A stretch of 64,000 nt of DNA from Oceanobacillus jeddahensis (GCF_000750635.1 NZ_CCDM010000008.1:62001-126000); one strand, 5' to 3'. Counted from the first letter of the stretch, positions 8,335 through 16,668 are shown. Numbers and translations: made by a program. Notes: generated by a model from the sequence alone, not told the origin.

Positions 8335-9687
8335 ATGAAAGAAAACATACGCAAGCCATGGCTGCTTGTTATAACCATAGGGCTTGGCACATTACTCAAC
8401 CCATTAAATTCATCCATGATTTCCGTGGCATTAACGAGGCTGCAAAATGAATTTGCATTAACCTTTGCAGATGCTTCCTGGCTCATTTCGATCTTTTACC
8501 TTGCAAGCGCTGCCGGACAGCCTGTAATGGGAAAATTAAGTGATATGTTTGGCCCGAAAAAATTGTTTATAGCAGGGCTTATTATCGTCGCAGCTGCATC
8601 GATATTAGCTCCCTTTTCACCAAACTATCCATTTCTTCTAGGATGTCGTGCATTGCAGGCGATTGGCAGCTCAACTTTATTTCCCAGCGGCATGAGTATG
8701 GTGCGGACACATATTACGGAAGGTCAGGGGAAAGCGTTGGCTGTATTATCCGTCTTCGCTTCCACCTCTGCTGCTTTCGGACCATCTATTGGCGGATTTT
8801 TAGTGGCGTCTTGGGATTGGCATTCCATTTTTCTTGTTAATTTTCCGTTTATTATTGTATCGTTTTTGCTGGCTATTTTTATTTTACCAAATACAGAACA
8901 AGGAAAATTTGAGGCGAAACGGATTGATTTCAGTGGGATTGCCCTTTTTATTATTGCCATTGTAGGTTTAATACTGTTCCTGCTATCGCTTGATCAGAAT
9001 ATACGCTGGTGGGCGTTACTGCTCTTTGTAGCAGCTGCTGTTGGCTTTTACTTTTTCGAGCGTAGGCAGGAGGAGCCTTTCATCGATGTGAAAGGACTAA
9101 CGAAAAACCGGTATGTTTCTTTTATCTATTTACAATTCATGAGTATTAACTTGATTCATTATTGTTTCTTTTTTGGATTCCCGACGTATTTGCAGCAAGT
9201 TCGTGATTACAATGAACAGCATACCGGACTTATCATGCTGTCGTTGGCTGGATTTGGAGTGATTGTTGCGCCGTTAGCAGGCCGTCTGATTGACAAATAT
9301 GGTTCAAAACTGCCGATGGTCATCGGTGCATCTTTACTTTTAGTTGGTACTGGTCTGCTATTGACGTACAATGAAGCCTCCCCTTTAATTTGGTTTATCA
9401 TTATTATGGCTGTGCTTGGCATGAGTAATGGATTTAATAATATTTCTTCACAGACTGCACTTTATGAACATGTAGACGCTGAGGATACCGGTTCAGCCTC
9501 AGGTTTATTTCAAACCAGCCGCTATCTCGGTTCCATATTATCGTCCAGCTTGCTTGGTTTAACGTTTAATCGTCATTTAGATACCGAGCATTTGCATCTT
9601 GTTGCGATTATCTGTTTTGTCTTCTGTATATTTGTTGTTGCCCTGGCGTTTAAACTTCCAGGGAGATTGAAGGAAAAAAATGCGTAG
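8335..9687 (+). CDS. MFS drug-resistance-type exporter (EmrB/QacA-like)
   Basis: A 450-residue major facilitator superfamily protein. The N-terminal half shows LNSSMISVALTRLQNEF (loop after helix 1), GKLSDMFGPKKLF (motif A between helices 2 and 3) and a helix-5 motif-C-like AAFGPSIGGFL; a second motif-A-like GRLIDKYGSK lies in the C-terminal half. These fit the drug:H+ antiporter group of exporters. The start at 8335 is preferred because AAGGTGATG lies just upstream; the frame is open back to 8299. No regulator is adjacent, and the transported compound is unknown. A hairpin terminator follows. Confidence 0.85.
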   Translation: MKENIRKPWLLVITIGLGTLLNPLNSSMISVALTRLQNEFALTFADASWLISIFYLASAAGQPVMGKLSDMFGPKKLFIAGLIIVAAASILAPFSPNYPFLLGCRALQAIGSSTLFPSGMSMVRTHITEGQGKALAVLSVFASTSAAFGPSIGGFLVASWDWHSIFLVNFPFIIVSFLLAIFILPNTEQGKFEAKRIDFSGIALFIIAIVGLILFLLSLDQNIRWWALLLFVAAAVGFYFFERRQEEPFIDVKGLTKNRYVSFIYLQFMSINLIHYCFFFGFPTYLQQVRDYNEQHTGLIMLSLAGFGVIVAPLAGRLIDKYGSKLPMVIGASLLLVGTGLLLTYNEASPLIWFIIIMAVLGMSNGFNNISSQTALYEHVDAEDTGSASGLFQTSRYLGSILSSSLLGLTFNRHLDTEHLHLVAIICFVFCIFVVALAFKLPGRLKEKNA

Positions 9688-9701
9688 ACGGGACAACTAA
9701 G

Positions 9702-9742
9702 AAAAGCAATCCGCTATTTTAGTGATAGTGGATTGCTTTTTA
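9702..9742 (+). terminator. Rho-independent terminator between convergent MFS and FNT genes
   Basis: AAAAGCAATCC pairs exactly with GGATTGCTTTT and is followed by further T. Because the arms begin with A and end with T runs it could serve both the MFS gene and the convergent FNT gene. Confidence 0.8.
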
Positions 9743-9813
9743 ATTTCTTCCAAAGGTCTTTATGATTTAATTGTAATGTACAATAATCCTCCGTTACGGC
9801 ACACAAACCAACC

Positions 9814-10668
9814 TTAACTTCGAAGCTCTTTTCGAAATGCGTAGGAAAAGACCAACGCGATAAAGATAGCTCCGCCAATTATATTGCCGATACTTGCGGG
9901 AATCAGGTTAAGGAAAAAATATTCATACCATGCATAGTTATCAGAAGTAAACAAACCCAGGCTGAAATAGCCCATATTGGCAGCGCTGTGCTGAAAGTTA
10001 CCTGCAACAAAGAGAATGACAGGCAGTGCGGTTCCCAAAATTTTTCCGGTTACATCCCTGGCAGCTGTTGTTAGAAAGGCAGCCATGCCGATGAGCCAAT
10101 TGGCGATAATACCCGACAATACGACTTGAAACCATCCGACCCAGCCTCGTTCAGCAAATTGCATTTTTTGTCCCAGAAGACTTTCAAGCTCTGTCGTGAA
10201 CTCAGGTAACATGGAACTTGAACCTATTATTAATAAAGCAACAAATAATGCACCTGCAATATTACCGATATAGGTGGCTGCCCAGAATTTGAGGAATTTA
10301 TTTTTCATCCAATACGATTTTTGCAAATAATATGTCGGAAGCAGCACATTCACTTCGGTAAATAGAACTGATCCTGACATAAATACCATCAGGTAACCCG
10401 CAGTAAATCCAAATCCCTCCAGTAGGTATGTCAGTGCTTGAGGATCAATACCGATAGCAAGTAATACGGAAAAAACAGCCCCAAAAGTCATGAATGATCC
10501 GGCTGTTAAAGAAAGAATCAATTGCGAGGGAATATTTTTATCAAGGTGCTCTCCTCCTTTTTCAGCGAACGATCGCATAACTTGTGAAGGTAGGAGAAAC
10601 TGCCTCTCAGCTTCCTTTTGCGTGTTGTTCAATTGATGTGATTGTTCAGTGTTATTATTATTTCCCAT
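9814..10668 (-). CDS. Formate/nitrite transporter (FNT) family channel
   Basis: A 284-residue protein with six hydrophobic helices of the FNT family, which passes formate, nitrite or related small monovalent anions across the membrane. Diagnostic parts are the SLTAGSFMTFGAVFSV helix, SGSVLFTEVNVL (family pattern near GxxLFTG), and FVAGNFQHSAANMGYFSLGL, which carries the central histidine loop (QHSAANM). The ATG at 10668 has an AGGAGGG site eight bases ahead; the frame is open further upstream but without such a site. The gene stands alone. Formate versus nitrite cannot be decided here. Confidence 0.88.
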   Translation of the reverse strand: MGNNNNTEQSHQLNNTQKEAERQFLLPSQVMRSFAEKGGEHLDKNIPSQLILSLTAGSFMTFGAVFSVLLAIGIDPQALTYLLEGFGFTAGYLMVFMSGSVLFTEVNVLLPTYYLQKSYWMKNKFLKFWAATYIGNIAGALFVALLIIGSSSMLPEFTTELESLLGQKMQFAERGWVGWFQVVLSGIIANWLIGMAAFLTTAARDVTGKILGTALPVILFVAGNFQHSAANMGYFSLGLFTSDNYAWYEYFFLNLIPASIGNIIGGAIFIALVFSYAFRKELRS

Positions 10669-11433
10669 AGTATCCCTCCTAGACTTTCGAATTAACAAGG
10701 ACAGTTGTTTTATCATAAAGGCATTTTTTTCTGCATTGTTTTCGTATAATCTGCCTTGTTTGTATTTACCCAAACGATGCTTTAAAAATGCTCTCTCTTC
10801 ATTTTTTCTTAAAACAAGTACATATACCATCCTTAAACGGAATGAGTTATACAGAAATTCCTGTTTTTCCTCACCAAAAATCCTAGCACCATCAGTGGAC
10901 TAGGATTCTAGTATGTTTCAATATTTATACTATCTGGAGCACCTTTTACAAAAACGATAACAGCCTCTGTATCTAATTTGCTTTATAGATCAATGGATGC
11001 CTTTTCTGAGAATTCAAGCTTTTGAAATGTTGCGCTTTTAAATCCTCTTTCTTTTAACGAAAAAGGTTTTTAGAGTACCGGCACACTTTCTGCCTCTGTT
11101 TTATTCCCACAGGGACATTCTTCATGTAATAGGCAACAAAACATCAACCAATGACGCAATAAGTATGTGCATGTGTATAAAACCTTTAAAATGAAGATAT
11201 CATGTTGTTTGATAATAATTCGTAAAAGCTTGAAAGTCAAGAACAACTATTTGAGACAGCGTGCAGTATGCATATATGTAATCTACTTTCGGATCCCGGC
11301 TCCATAAAGAAGATAACCAAAAAGCCCGACACACTTTGATTCAGAGTCATATTACTGGACAGAAAAGCGGAATTGATTCAGGATTATTCTTAACGTAATA
11401 AAATAGGCAAGAGCAGAAGGAGCGTTGATACTT
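10669..11433. other. Long intergenic region upstream of FNT gene, with one terminator-like hairpin
   Basis: About 760 bases without a credible gene. AATCCTAG (10879-10886) pairs with CTAGGATT (10900-10907), with an inner CAC/GTG pair, and on the minus strand runs into TTTTT. It therefore looks like a minus-strand terminator, either an attenuator in the FNT leader or what is left of a lost gene. The rest, including the stretch before the HxlR gene, holds no obvious motif. Confidence 0.5.
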
Positions 11434-11811
11434 GTGTGCAATACATTACGGGAAGAAATACAAGAGAAATTGCAGAACGGGGATTATCATTGTGAAAAGG
11501 AAATGACACTTTCTATTTTTAGCGGTAAATGGAAGGTCGTTATTTTATGGCATTTAGGCGTAGAAGGCCCTCACCGTTTTAACGATATGCAACGACTTTT
11601 TAAAAATATTTCTCATAAGACGCTCTCCAATCAGTTAAAAGAATTAATAGAGGACGGCGTGATTAGCCGCAAAGTGTATCCAGAGAGCCCGCCTAAGGTA
11701 GAGTATTCCATGACAGAGTTGGGATACACCTTATTACCCATCATTGAGATGATGTATGAGTGGGGGAAAAATCGTATAGAGCAATTAAAAAAGGAGGGGG
11801 TTATCAGTTGA
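11434..11811 (+). CDS. HxlR-family redox-type transcriptional regulator (HypR/YodB-like)
   Basis: A winged helix-turn-helix protein of the HxlR family, about 125 residues. The core runs from SIFSGKWKVVILWHLG through HRFNDMQRLF and ISHKTLSNQLKELIEDG (recognition helix) to the wing PPKVEYSMTELG. A cysteine in YHCEKE just before the first helix corresponds to the redox-sensing cysteine of HypR/YodB proteins, and there is another at residue 2. Such regulators respond to disulfide or quinone stress. A GTG start at 11434 is chosen for spacing from AAGGAG; the frame is open to a TTG at 11425. It converges with a DJ-1/PfpI gene, whose promoter carries inverted repeats that may be its target. Confidence 0.85.
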   Translation: MCNTLREEIQEKLQNGDYHCEKEMTLSIFSGKWKVVILWHLGVEGPHRFNDMQRLFKNISHKTLSNQLKELIEDGVISRKVYPESPPKVEYSMTELGYTLLPIIEMMYEWGKNRIEQLKKEGVIS

Positions 11812-11833
11812 ATTTATATTGAAAAATAATAAA

Positions 11834-11858
11834 ACGGCCAGATTCTCAATCTGACCGT
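11834..11858. terminator. Bidirectional terminator between HxlR and DJ-1/PfpI genes
   Basis: ACGGCCAGATT pairs with AATCTGACCGT with one G-T type mismatch and a three-base loop. An A run precedes and a T run follows, so it can end transcription from both sides. Confidence 0.75.
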
Positions 11859-11869
11859 CATTTTTTAAA

Positions 11870-12382
11870 TTAATTATTTAATAGCTTTAATGCCTCTCTG
11901 TTAAAGGCTGGCAGATCATCAGGAGTACGGCTGGTAACGAGATTCTGGTCAACGACAACTTCTTCATCTTTTACAGTTGCTCCTGCATTCTCTAAGTCTT
12001 TTCTAACAGAAACAAAGCTTGTTAATTCTCTGCCTTTTAATAGATCTGTTTCCACTAAAAACTGGGGACCGTGACAAATTGCAAATACGGGCTTATCCGC
12101 TTCGATAAATGCTTTTGCGAAGTCACCATTTTTGGGATTAATACGGAGTAAGTCTGGAGAAAATCCACCAGGAACCAATAATGCATCATAGTCGCTTGCA
12201 TTCACTTCTTCAATTCCTTTATCAGCTTTTATTTCTTCTCCATTCTTTCCTTTAATTACTTTCCCAGCTTCATCGCTAATGATTTCTACTGAATGGCCAG
12301 CATCCTTATAAGCTTTTGCAGGGTCTGTTAGTTCTATTTCTTCCACCATATCTGTAACAATTACTGCAACTCGTTTTGTCAT
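11870..12382 (-). CDS. DJ-1/PfpI family protein (general stress protein 18-like)
   Basis: A 170-residue class I glutamine amidotransferase-like protein. The nucleophile elbow AICHGP holds the reactive cysteine, LLVPGGFSPDLLR carries the conserved oxyanion loop, and TSRTPDDLPAF ends the fold, as in PfpI, YraA and GSP18. Members act as cysteine peptidases, glyoxalase III or protein/DNA deglycases after carbonyl or oxidative stress. A redox-type HxlR regulator is encoded head-on beside it. Two inverted repeats lie just upstream. Enzymatic activity cannot be fixed from sequence. Confidence 0.88.
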   Translation of the reverse strand: MTKRVAVIVTDMVEEIELTDPAKAYKDAGHSVEIISDEAGKVIKGKNGEEIKADKGIEEVNASDYDALLVPGGFSPDLLRINPKNGDFAKAFIEADKPVFAICHGPQFLVETDLLKGRELTSFVSVRKDLENAGATVKDEEVVVDQNLVTSRTPDDLPAFNREALKLLNN

Positions 12383-12425
12383 TTTCTAGTCCTCCTTCAT
12401 TAATCTACATTTATGATATCAAACA

Positions 12426-12479
12426 TTCCCAAAACTGGGAAGTACGCACTTTTAGTTGCGCAGGTTACTTACAGGTAAC
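12426..12479. promoter_or_regulatory. Two inverted repeats upstream of the DJ-1/PfpI gene (possible HxlR sites)
   Basis: TTCCCA-AAAC-TGGGAA (12426-12441) and GTTAC-TTACAG-GTAAC (12464-12479) lie 44 to 97 bases ahead of the gene start. The second resembles the TTAC-N6-GTAA layout of YodB/CatR-type operators. Binding by the neighbouring HxlR protein is inferred. Confidence 0.45.
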
Positions 12480-12631
12480 TATTGTATCCATGCAGTTATT
12501 TTTTAATACAATGTTTCAGTTGAATCACCTTATCTCTCAAAAGAGCATATCGAACCATTAACAAATATGCATTTACTAAAAATAGTCATTTTTGTTACAA
12601 TTTAGTAAATCATTTTTTAGGAGGTGTTTTT

Positions 12632-12814
12632 GTGAAAAAGATTAGAAATTTTGTAATGATAGGTGCTTTTGTTGTTGCATTCAGTAGTGTTGGAGTTCTC
12701 ACCGGGGCAAATGATGTGCAAGCTCAACATCTGCCTAATGACACACCTGCATCATGGTCTGGTATGATGGTAGACAAGCTTGGTCTATTTGACAACTACA
12801 CAGGGCCTTTATAA
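12632..12814 (+). CDS. Small secreted peptide of unknown function
   Basis: A 60-residue protein with a textbook signal peptide: a basic start (MKKIRNF), a hydrophobic core and a likely cleavage after AQA-type residues near position 31 (DVQA|QHLP). The mature part would be about 29 residues, rich in Asp, Leu and Pro, with one Trp and no cysteine. It starts with GTG seven bases after AGGAGGTG and is followed at once by a strong terminator, so it is a free-standing transcription unit. I do not recognise the family. No processing protease, receptor or immunity gene is adjacent. A signalling peptide or a small cell-surface factor are open possibilities. Confidence 0.7.
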   Translation: MKKIRNFVMIGAFVVAFSSVGVLTGANDVQAQHLPNDTPASWSGMMVDKLGLFDNYTGPL

Positions 12815-12836
12815 GTAAAGCTGAATCATAAAATCA

Positions 12837-12886
12837 ATCAACGTGGCACAAAAGCAATATTATAATGCGTGCCACGTTGATTTTTT
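12837..12886 (+). terminator. Strong rho-independent terminator after the small secreted peptide gene
   Basis: ATCAACGTGGCAC pairs perfectly with GTGCCACGTTGAT across a 19-base loop and is followed by TTTTT. Confidence 0.85.
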
Positions 12887-12889
12887 GTA

Positions 12890-13269
12890 ATTATCCTTTC
12901 ATTCTGCATAGATTAGATTCCTAAGCATAACCGCATATAATATTTACATGCTATTATAACCAGCTGTTCTGCAAGAGACAACACATGCCGATTAAAGCGT
13001 TTTTACCTTTCATAAAGTGAAACTTCATTTAATGAAAGGTTTTGGATACTTATATATTTCCTCCAGGAGAGTTATTGCCTTAATTTTTCGTGGGCCAAGT
13101 AATTACAAGCTCCCGATATCGCAAGGGTTACTCTCCCCTCCCACAATCGTGATTCAGGGGGACAGCACACCTCGCCATAACCCCCATGTGAATTGTTTTA
13201 TTCTCTTTTCTGCCACTGAAGGACGCAAAATGTTCCTATAAGAAAAAATTTGTAATTTTATAACCTTTA
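12890..13269. other. Intergenic region with a hairpin and a GC-richer unassigned island
   Basis: A hairpin at 13006-13040 (ACCTTTCAT...ATGAAAGGT, long near-perfect arms) followed by TTTT looks like a plus-strand terminator with no gene in front. The segment ~13060-13200 is clearly richer in G and C than its surroundings; on the minus strand one frame is open for about 32 codons and ends MARCAVPLNHDCGRGE, without a ribosome-binding site. A 74-codon plus-strand frame from 13017 starts inside the hairpin and is not credible. I cannot assign the island. Confidence 0.45.
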
Positions 13270-13284
13270 ATGAAATCGCTTACA
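13270..13284 (+). promoter_or_regulatory. cre site before the dead ABC-2 permease gene
   Basis: ATGAAATCGCTTACA fits every position of the CcpA consensus WTGNAANCGNWNNCW. It lies about 75 bases before the start of the permease relic, so the lost operon may have been under catabolite control. Confidence 0.45.
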
Positions 13285-13357
13285 ATTAATGTTACAATAA
13301 AAAAGGTATGAAAGGTCAGAAATTTTACAATACATGTTACCTGTGGGGAGGGTAGAA

Positions 13358-13981
13358 ATGTTCAGGTTAATGAAAGTCCTTTTTTTAGTGGAACGAAAGA
13401 ATATAAAATTCAGGTCCATTATGGTCATTTTAATTCTTTTCATCATTGGTTCTTTTGTTTACTTGGAAAACAGCCAGTTTAGAGAGCTTGAACCAGGTAC
13501 TGCTGCTGAAGTTGTGGCATTAAATTCTGCTTTAGATCAGTTCAGGAATGTAGATGCTACGGATTCAGAGGTAGCATCACCGCTGTATCGAAATTTAATA
13601 AGTCAATCAAGTAACTTAGCCAACAGAACTTTAGGCCTTGTGATGGAGGACAAGGAAACATATATACAGGATGCCATTGACCTTACAGAAGTAAGGAATG
13701 AAGCGTATCTTATGGACGGGTTCAAGGATGTAGCCCAATTCATCCCTACATATCGGCAAAACCAGTTAGATTATGCACTTTTTACGGGAAATCCAGGCTC
13801 AAGATGAAAGATTGCTGGTTCAAAACTCTAATTTTCCAACTTATATCATCCTCTTTTTATTCGCTTTAGGATACGGCTGGTACTTATTAGTCGGGATGTT
13901 TTCTTCAGATATCCTGTTGGATGAAATCAATCATAAGTCACTTGTGAATGGTTATCCTCTTTCCATCGCTTCTAAGTTATT
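13358..13981 (+). pseudogene. ABC-2 type permease relic, frameshifted and cut off by an IS
   Basis: Two overlapping frames together read as the first ~210 residues of an ABC-2 transporter permease. The first (from ATG 13358, ribosome-binding site GGGGAGGG) has an N-terminal membrane helix and an extracellular loop with a tandem of acidic residues; the second (reading from about 13785) gives IQAQDERLLVQNSNFPTYII, a second helix and LLDEINHKSLVNGYPLS, typical of these permeases. One frameshift near 13785 is needed. The gene stops at 13981, exactly where the IS begins, so the remaining helices are gone. No matching ATPase gene is present. Its function is lost. Confidence 0.75.
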
Positions 13982-15527
13982 CCACTAGCGTTGCATAAAA
14001 TTTTCAACCAAAAGTCAAGAAAAATATTTATGTCAATATTATGAATAATGGAAATTATTACTAAGAAATCCATAAAAAACCTTATAATAAGGGAATGGTA
14101 GTCCTGTCCAAATCCTAAATTATAAGGAGTAATCATGGACAATCGTACCATAAAAACGGTACAAGGAATATCTACATCCATTAGATTCAAAAGTTATTCA
14201 AAAAATGATTGATAACACGGAAATTGATAAATATGTCAAAAAGTTTGATGCACTTACATTTGTGAACGCATTTATTTATGCACAGTTGAAACAGTTGGGG
14301 AATCTCCAGCGGATAAGTGATACGATTACACGTAAGAAAACTGTTCAAAGGTTAAAAGGCTTAGAAAGTATTAGTAAATCGCAACTCTCCCGAAAGAACC
14401 GAGAAATGCCGCCTGCCATTTTCCAGGATATTCTGCATCATTTGATTCAACAAATACACCAGCTGCTCGGGCCTCAAAAGGCTGATAAAGCACTTGGAGA
14501 ACTGCATTTGATCGATTCATCCACCATTTCCATTTGCTTGAGCCAATACGAATGGGCGGATTTTCGGGAGACCAAATCCGAGGTAAAGCTGCACACCTCT
14601 ATTGTCTTTTGCGATGGGATTTCCTATCCAAATGAAGTCATTGTTACCCCTGCAAGACCGGCAGATGAAACACAGCTGGACGCATTGATTGTACCGTATA
14701 AAAAGGTGCTTCATGTATTTGACCGAGGATATTTTAACTTTACTACGTTTGATGTCTATTGTGCAGAAGGGCATTCGGTTTGTGACACGCATAAAAACAA
14801 ATACCGTTGTTAAAGTGATCGAGGAATTACCCGTTGCTTCCTCTTTCTCCGATTACCCGTCATGCCGTTGTTAAGATTGGAAAGATAAAGCATCCCGTCC
14901 AATTGGTAGAAACGGTAGACAATAAAGGGAATGAGATTCGAATTATTTGTAATAATGCCAAAGTAAATGCACAGGAAATCAGTGATCTATACCGTAACAG
15001 GTGGCAGATTGAATTATTTTTCAAGTGGGTCAAGCAGCATTTAGTCATTAAAAAAATGTATGAAACAAGTTAAAATGCCGTATATAATCAACTTTTTCTA
15101 GCGATGATTACCTTCTGCCTGACCCTGTTAATGAAAATCAACTTAGGCTACCGGGGAACCCTTTTGGAAATGTTGAACTGGATTCGTGTTTATTGGACGA
15201 AATCCATGGAACAGTTTATTTCCAACGTATTCAAGGAACCAGAACGTACATCTAAAGGACGACGAAGGCTGAAACACGAGCGAATATTTGAAGAAACCTT
15301 AGAACAATACGAAACAGGAGAAGCTGGGCATTTAGATAATTTAACAAACAACCCAATTATTTAAAAGTATATAAAATTCCGAAAATAGATGAAGGGCTAC
15401 TTTTCGCACCTACTGCCTTTTTTTCTTAAATAAAACAGGATTAATATCTGAAAATTATAATAATAAATTGAAATTTTAGAATCATATTACTTGCTTTTAT
15501 ATTTATTTTTTTATGCAACGCTAGTGG
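13982..15527 (+). mobile_element. Degenerate IS4-family insertion sequence
   Basis: A 1546-bp element bounded by perfect 19-bp terminal inverted repeats, CCACTAGCGTTGCATAAAA at the left (13982-14000) and its complement at the right (15509-15527). Inside is one IS4-type transposase gene broken by several frameshifts and a stop. The flanking bases do not repeat on the two sides, so there is no target duplication, and the two flanks belong to different broken genes. This means the present junction came from a rearrangement and not from a simple insertion. Confidence 0.85.
14135..15364 (+). pseudogene. IS4-family DDE transposase, inactivated
   Basis: The reading moves through three frames: ATG 14135 to about 14205, 14205-14770, 14770-14840, then 14840-15364 with a nonsense TAA (CAA expected) at 15071-15073. 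Joined together they give a complete IS4-type transposase of about 400 residues: the first catalytic Asp in HLIDSSTISI, the second in HVFDRGYFN, and the Y-(2)-R-(3)-E-(6)-K signature in YRNRWQIELFFKWVK. At least three frameshifts plus one stop make it inactive unless an intact copy acts in trans. Confidence 0.85.
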
Positions 15528-15647
15528 GATTACATACATAATATATCAATTGAAAGATTAAAAAGGTAATTCAAGGTGAACGGTATCTCTAAAAAAGTAG
15601 AATGGCAAGGTGGAGGAAGCTTTGTTTATGCGGAGTTAGATGAATGA
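15528..15647 (+). pseudogene. C-terminal relic of a type III restriction-modification methyltransferase (Mod)
   Basis: Directly after the IS the sequence reads YIHNISIERLKR, then, after a small frameshift, VIQGER, then GISKKVEWQGGGSFVYAEL followed by DE and a stop. The order ERL(K/N)RVIxGE ... GIS(K)xVxWQGGGSFVYxEL is the known C-terminal block of Mod adenine methyltransferases of type III systems. Only about 40 codons remain; the catalytic DPPY part and the Res gene are absent. A small terminator follows 15 bases later. Confidence 0.7.
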
Positions 15648-15662
15648 TTTCACAACGTACAA

Positions 15663-15688
15663 AAAGAGCAGTAGATTCGCTGCTCTTT
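15663..15688 (+). terminator. Terminator after the Mod relic
   Basis: AAAGAGCAG pairs exactly with CTGCTCTTT over an eight-base loop. The downstream tract is T/C-rich, so it is a weak to moderate terminator. Confidence 0.6.
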
Positions 15689-15745
15689 CTCTCTTACCTG
15701 TAACTTTAGGACTTATTTTGCACTGATTTAGGCGATAACTTGCAC

Positions 15746-15794
15746 TATAGTTAAATAGCTTAGCTTAGCTTATCTTTTCATAAAGGCAGCTGGG
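15746..15794 (+). repeat. 49-bp direct repeat, copy 1 (left of the TetR/monooxygenase/MFS cassette)
   Basis: TATAGTTAAATAGCTTAGCT and the 29 bases that follow recur at 19401-19449 in the same orientation with 47 of 49 positions identical. Between the copies lie exactly three genes that form one functional unit. The origin of the repeat (IS end, duplicated target or recombination arm) is not clear. Confidence 0.8.
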
Positions 15795-15830
15795 TTTTAA
15801 AGTTGGTTATGCAGAATAATACTTAAAATA

Positions 15831-15856
15831 TATGCAATTTATCGTTAAAAATGACA
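15831..15856 (+). repeat. 26-bp inverted repeat, copy 1
   Basis: The 26 bases beginning TATGCAATTTATCGTTAAAA occur as an exact complement at 19620-19645. The pair encloses the cassette in inverted orientation, nested with the direct repeats. It looks like the two ends of a mobile element, but I could not assign a family. Confidence 0.75.
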
Positions 15857-15927
15857 AATAGGATTAATTTCAATCCTGCAAAAGGTATAATAAATGGTAG
15901 TTTATTGGAATATATCATCATATATTG

Positions 15928-15960
15928 AAAAGCACTTCCCAAAGATTGGGAAGTGCTTTT
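15928..15960. terminator. Strong terminator beside the tetR-type gene
   Basis: AAAAGCACTTCCCAA pairs exactly with TTGGGAAGTGCTTTT with a three-base loop. It is followed on the plus strand by T residues and lies just beyond the stop codon of the minus-strand regulator gene. The segment 15689-15927 otherwise holds only the repeats. Confidence 0.8.
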
Positions 15961-15961
15961 T

Positions 15962-16552
15962 TTATTTTAATCCCGGCAGAATTAAGTCAATTGCATGTTT
16001 GTACAGATTTTTCTGTTCCTGCCTCTGACGATAGCCGAATAGTTCCAAGTTTTCGAGAGAAGAAATGAAATTATATAACAGTACGGATATCTCATAAATA
16101 TTCAGTCCTTTTTTAAATTCTCCCTGCGTCACACCTTTTTCTAAAATTTCCTGCACAATTTCAAATTCCGGTTCATACAGTTCAGTTACAATCTCATAAC
16201 TGTCTTGATCAGTTGATACAAAATATTCATAAATTGTATTCATAATCGGTTTTTCCTGCATGACGTGATTCAATTCTGACCATATATATAATTGTTCTTC
16301 AGCTGATTGGCCGATGCTTGATTTAGTGTTCCAACTGTTTATAAATTCGTCTGATACCTGTTTAATGCAGTACAAGTATAATTCTTCCTTGTTCTTAAAG
16401 TGATAATAAATTGTACCTTTGCTGTAACGGGTTTCGTTCTTAATGTCCCCCATGGAAGTAGCACTGTATCCTTTGCGTTCAAATAATTTCGTAGCGACCT
16501 CCACAATGAATTGTTTTGTATCTGCACTGTTTACGCCTGTTGGTCTGCTCAT
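15962..16552 (-). CDS. TetR/AcrR-family transcriptional repressor
   Basis: A 196-residue regulator. Residues ~10-60 form the TetR DNA-binding domain (FIVEVATKLFERKGYSATSM, then YSKGTIYYHFKNKEELY, the recognition helix and its tail). The C-terminal ~135 residues form a helical ligand-binding domain that is not conserved between members. It is divergent from the FAD monooxygenase-MFS pair, and a symmetric GACCGAACGTCCG element lies between, so it probably represses that pair until the substrate drug or xenobiotic binds. Its own ligand cannot be read from the sequence. Confidence 0.88.
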   Translation of the reverse strand: MSRPTGVNSADTKQFIVEVATKLFERKGYSATSMGDIKNETRYSKGTIYYHFKNKEELYLYCIKQVSDEFINSWNTKSSIGQSAEEQLYIWSELNHVMQEKPIMNTIYEYFVSTDQDSYEIVTELYEPEFEIVQEILEKGVTQGEFKKGLNIYEISVLLYNFISSLENLELFGYRQRQEQKNLYKHAIDLILPGLK

Positions 16553-16650
16553 AGGTCCTCCTGATTTCTAATTTATTTTAATGATTTAATTTTTATTATA
16601 CGTGTTTATATAGAACAATTCAGCGTTTTTAAATATGTTATACAAATTAA

Positions 16651-16668
16651 TTGACCGAACGTCCGAAT
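16651..16668. promoter_or_regulatory. Likely TetR operator between the divergent genes
   Basis: TTGACCGAACGTCCGAAT is an imperfect palindrome centred on ACGT, of the GACCGNNCGGTC type bound by many TetR proteins. It lies in the 150-base intergenic region about 35 bases ahead of the monooxygenase start, where it could block transcription in both directions. Confidence 0.5.

Noticed and set aside
13017..13241. 74-codon plus-strand frame
   Set aside because: It begins with GTG inside a hairpin arm, has no ribosome-binding site and its composition is not protein-like.
15528..15647. A functional restriction-modification gene
   Set aside because: Only the C-terminal block remains, with frame changes; no catalytic motif or partner gene is present.
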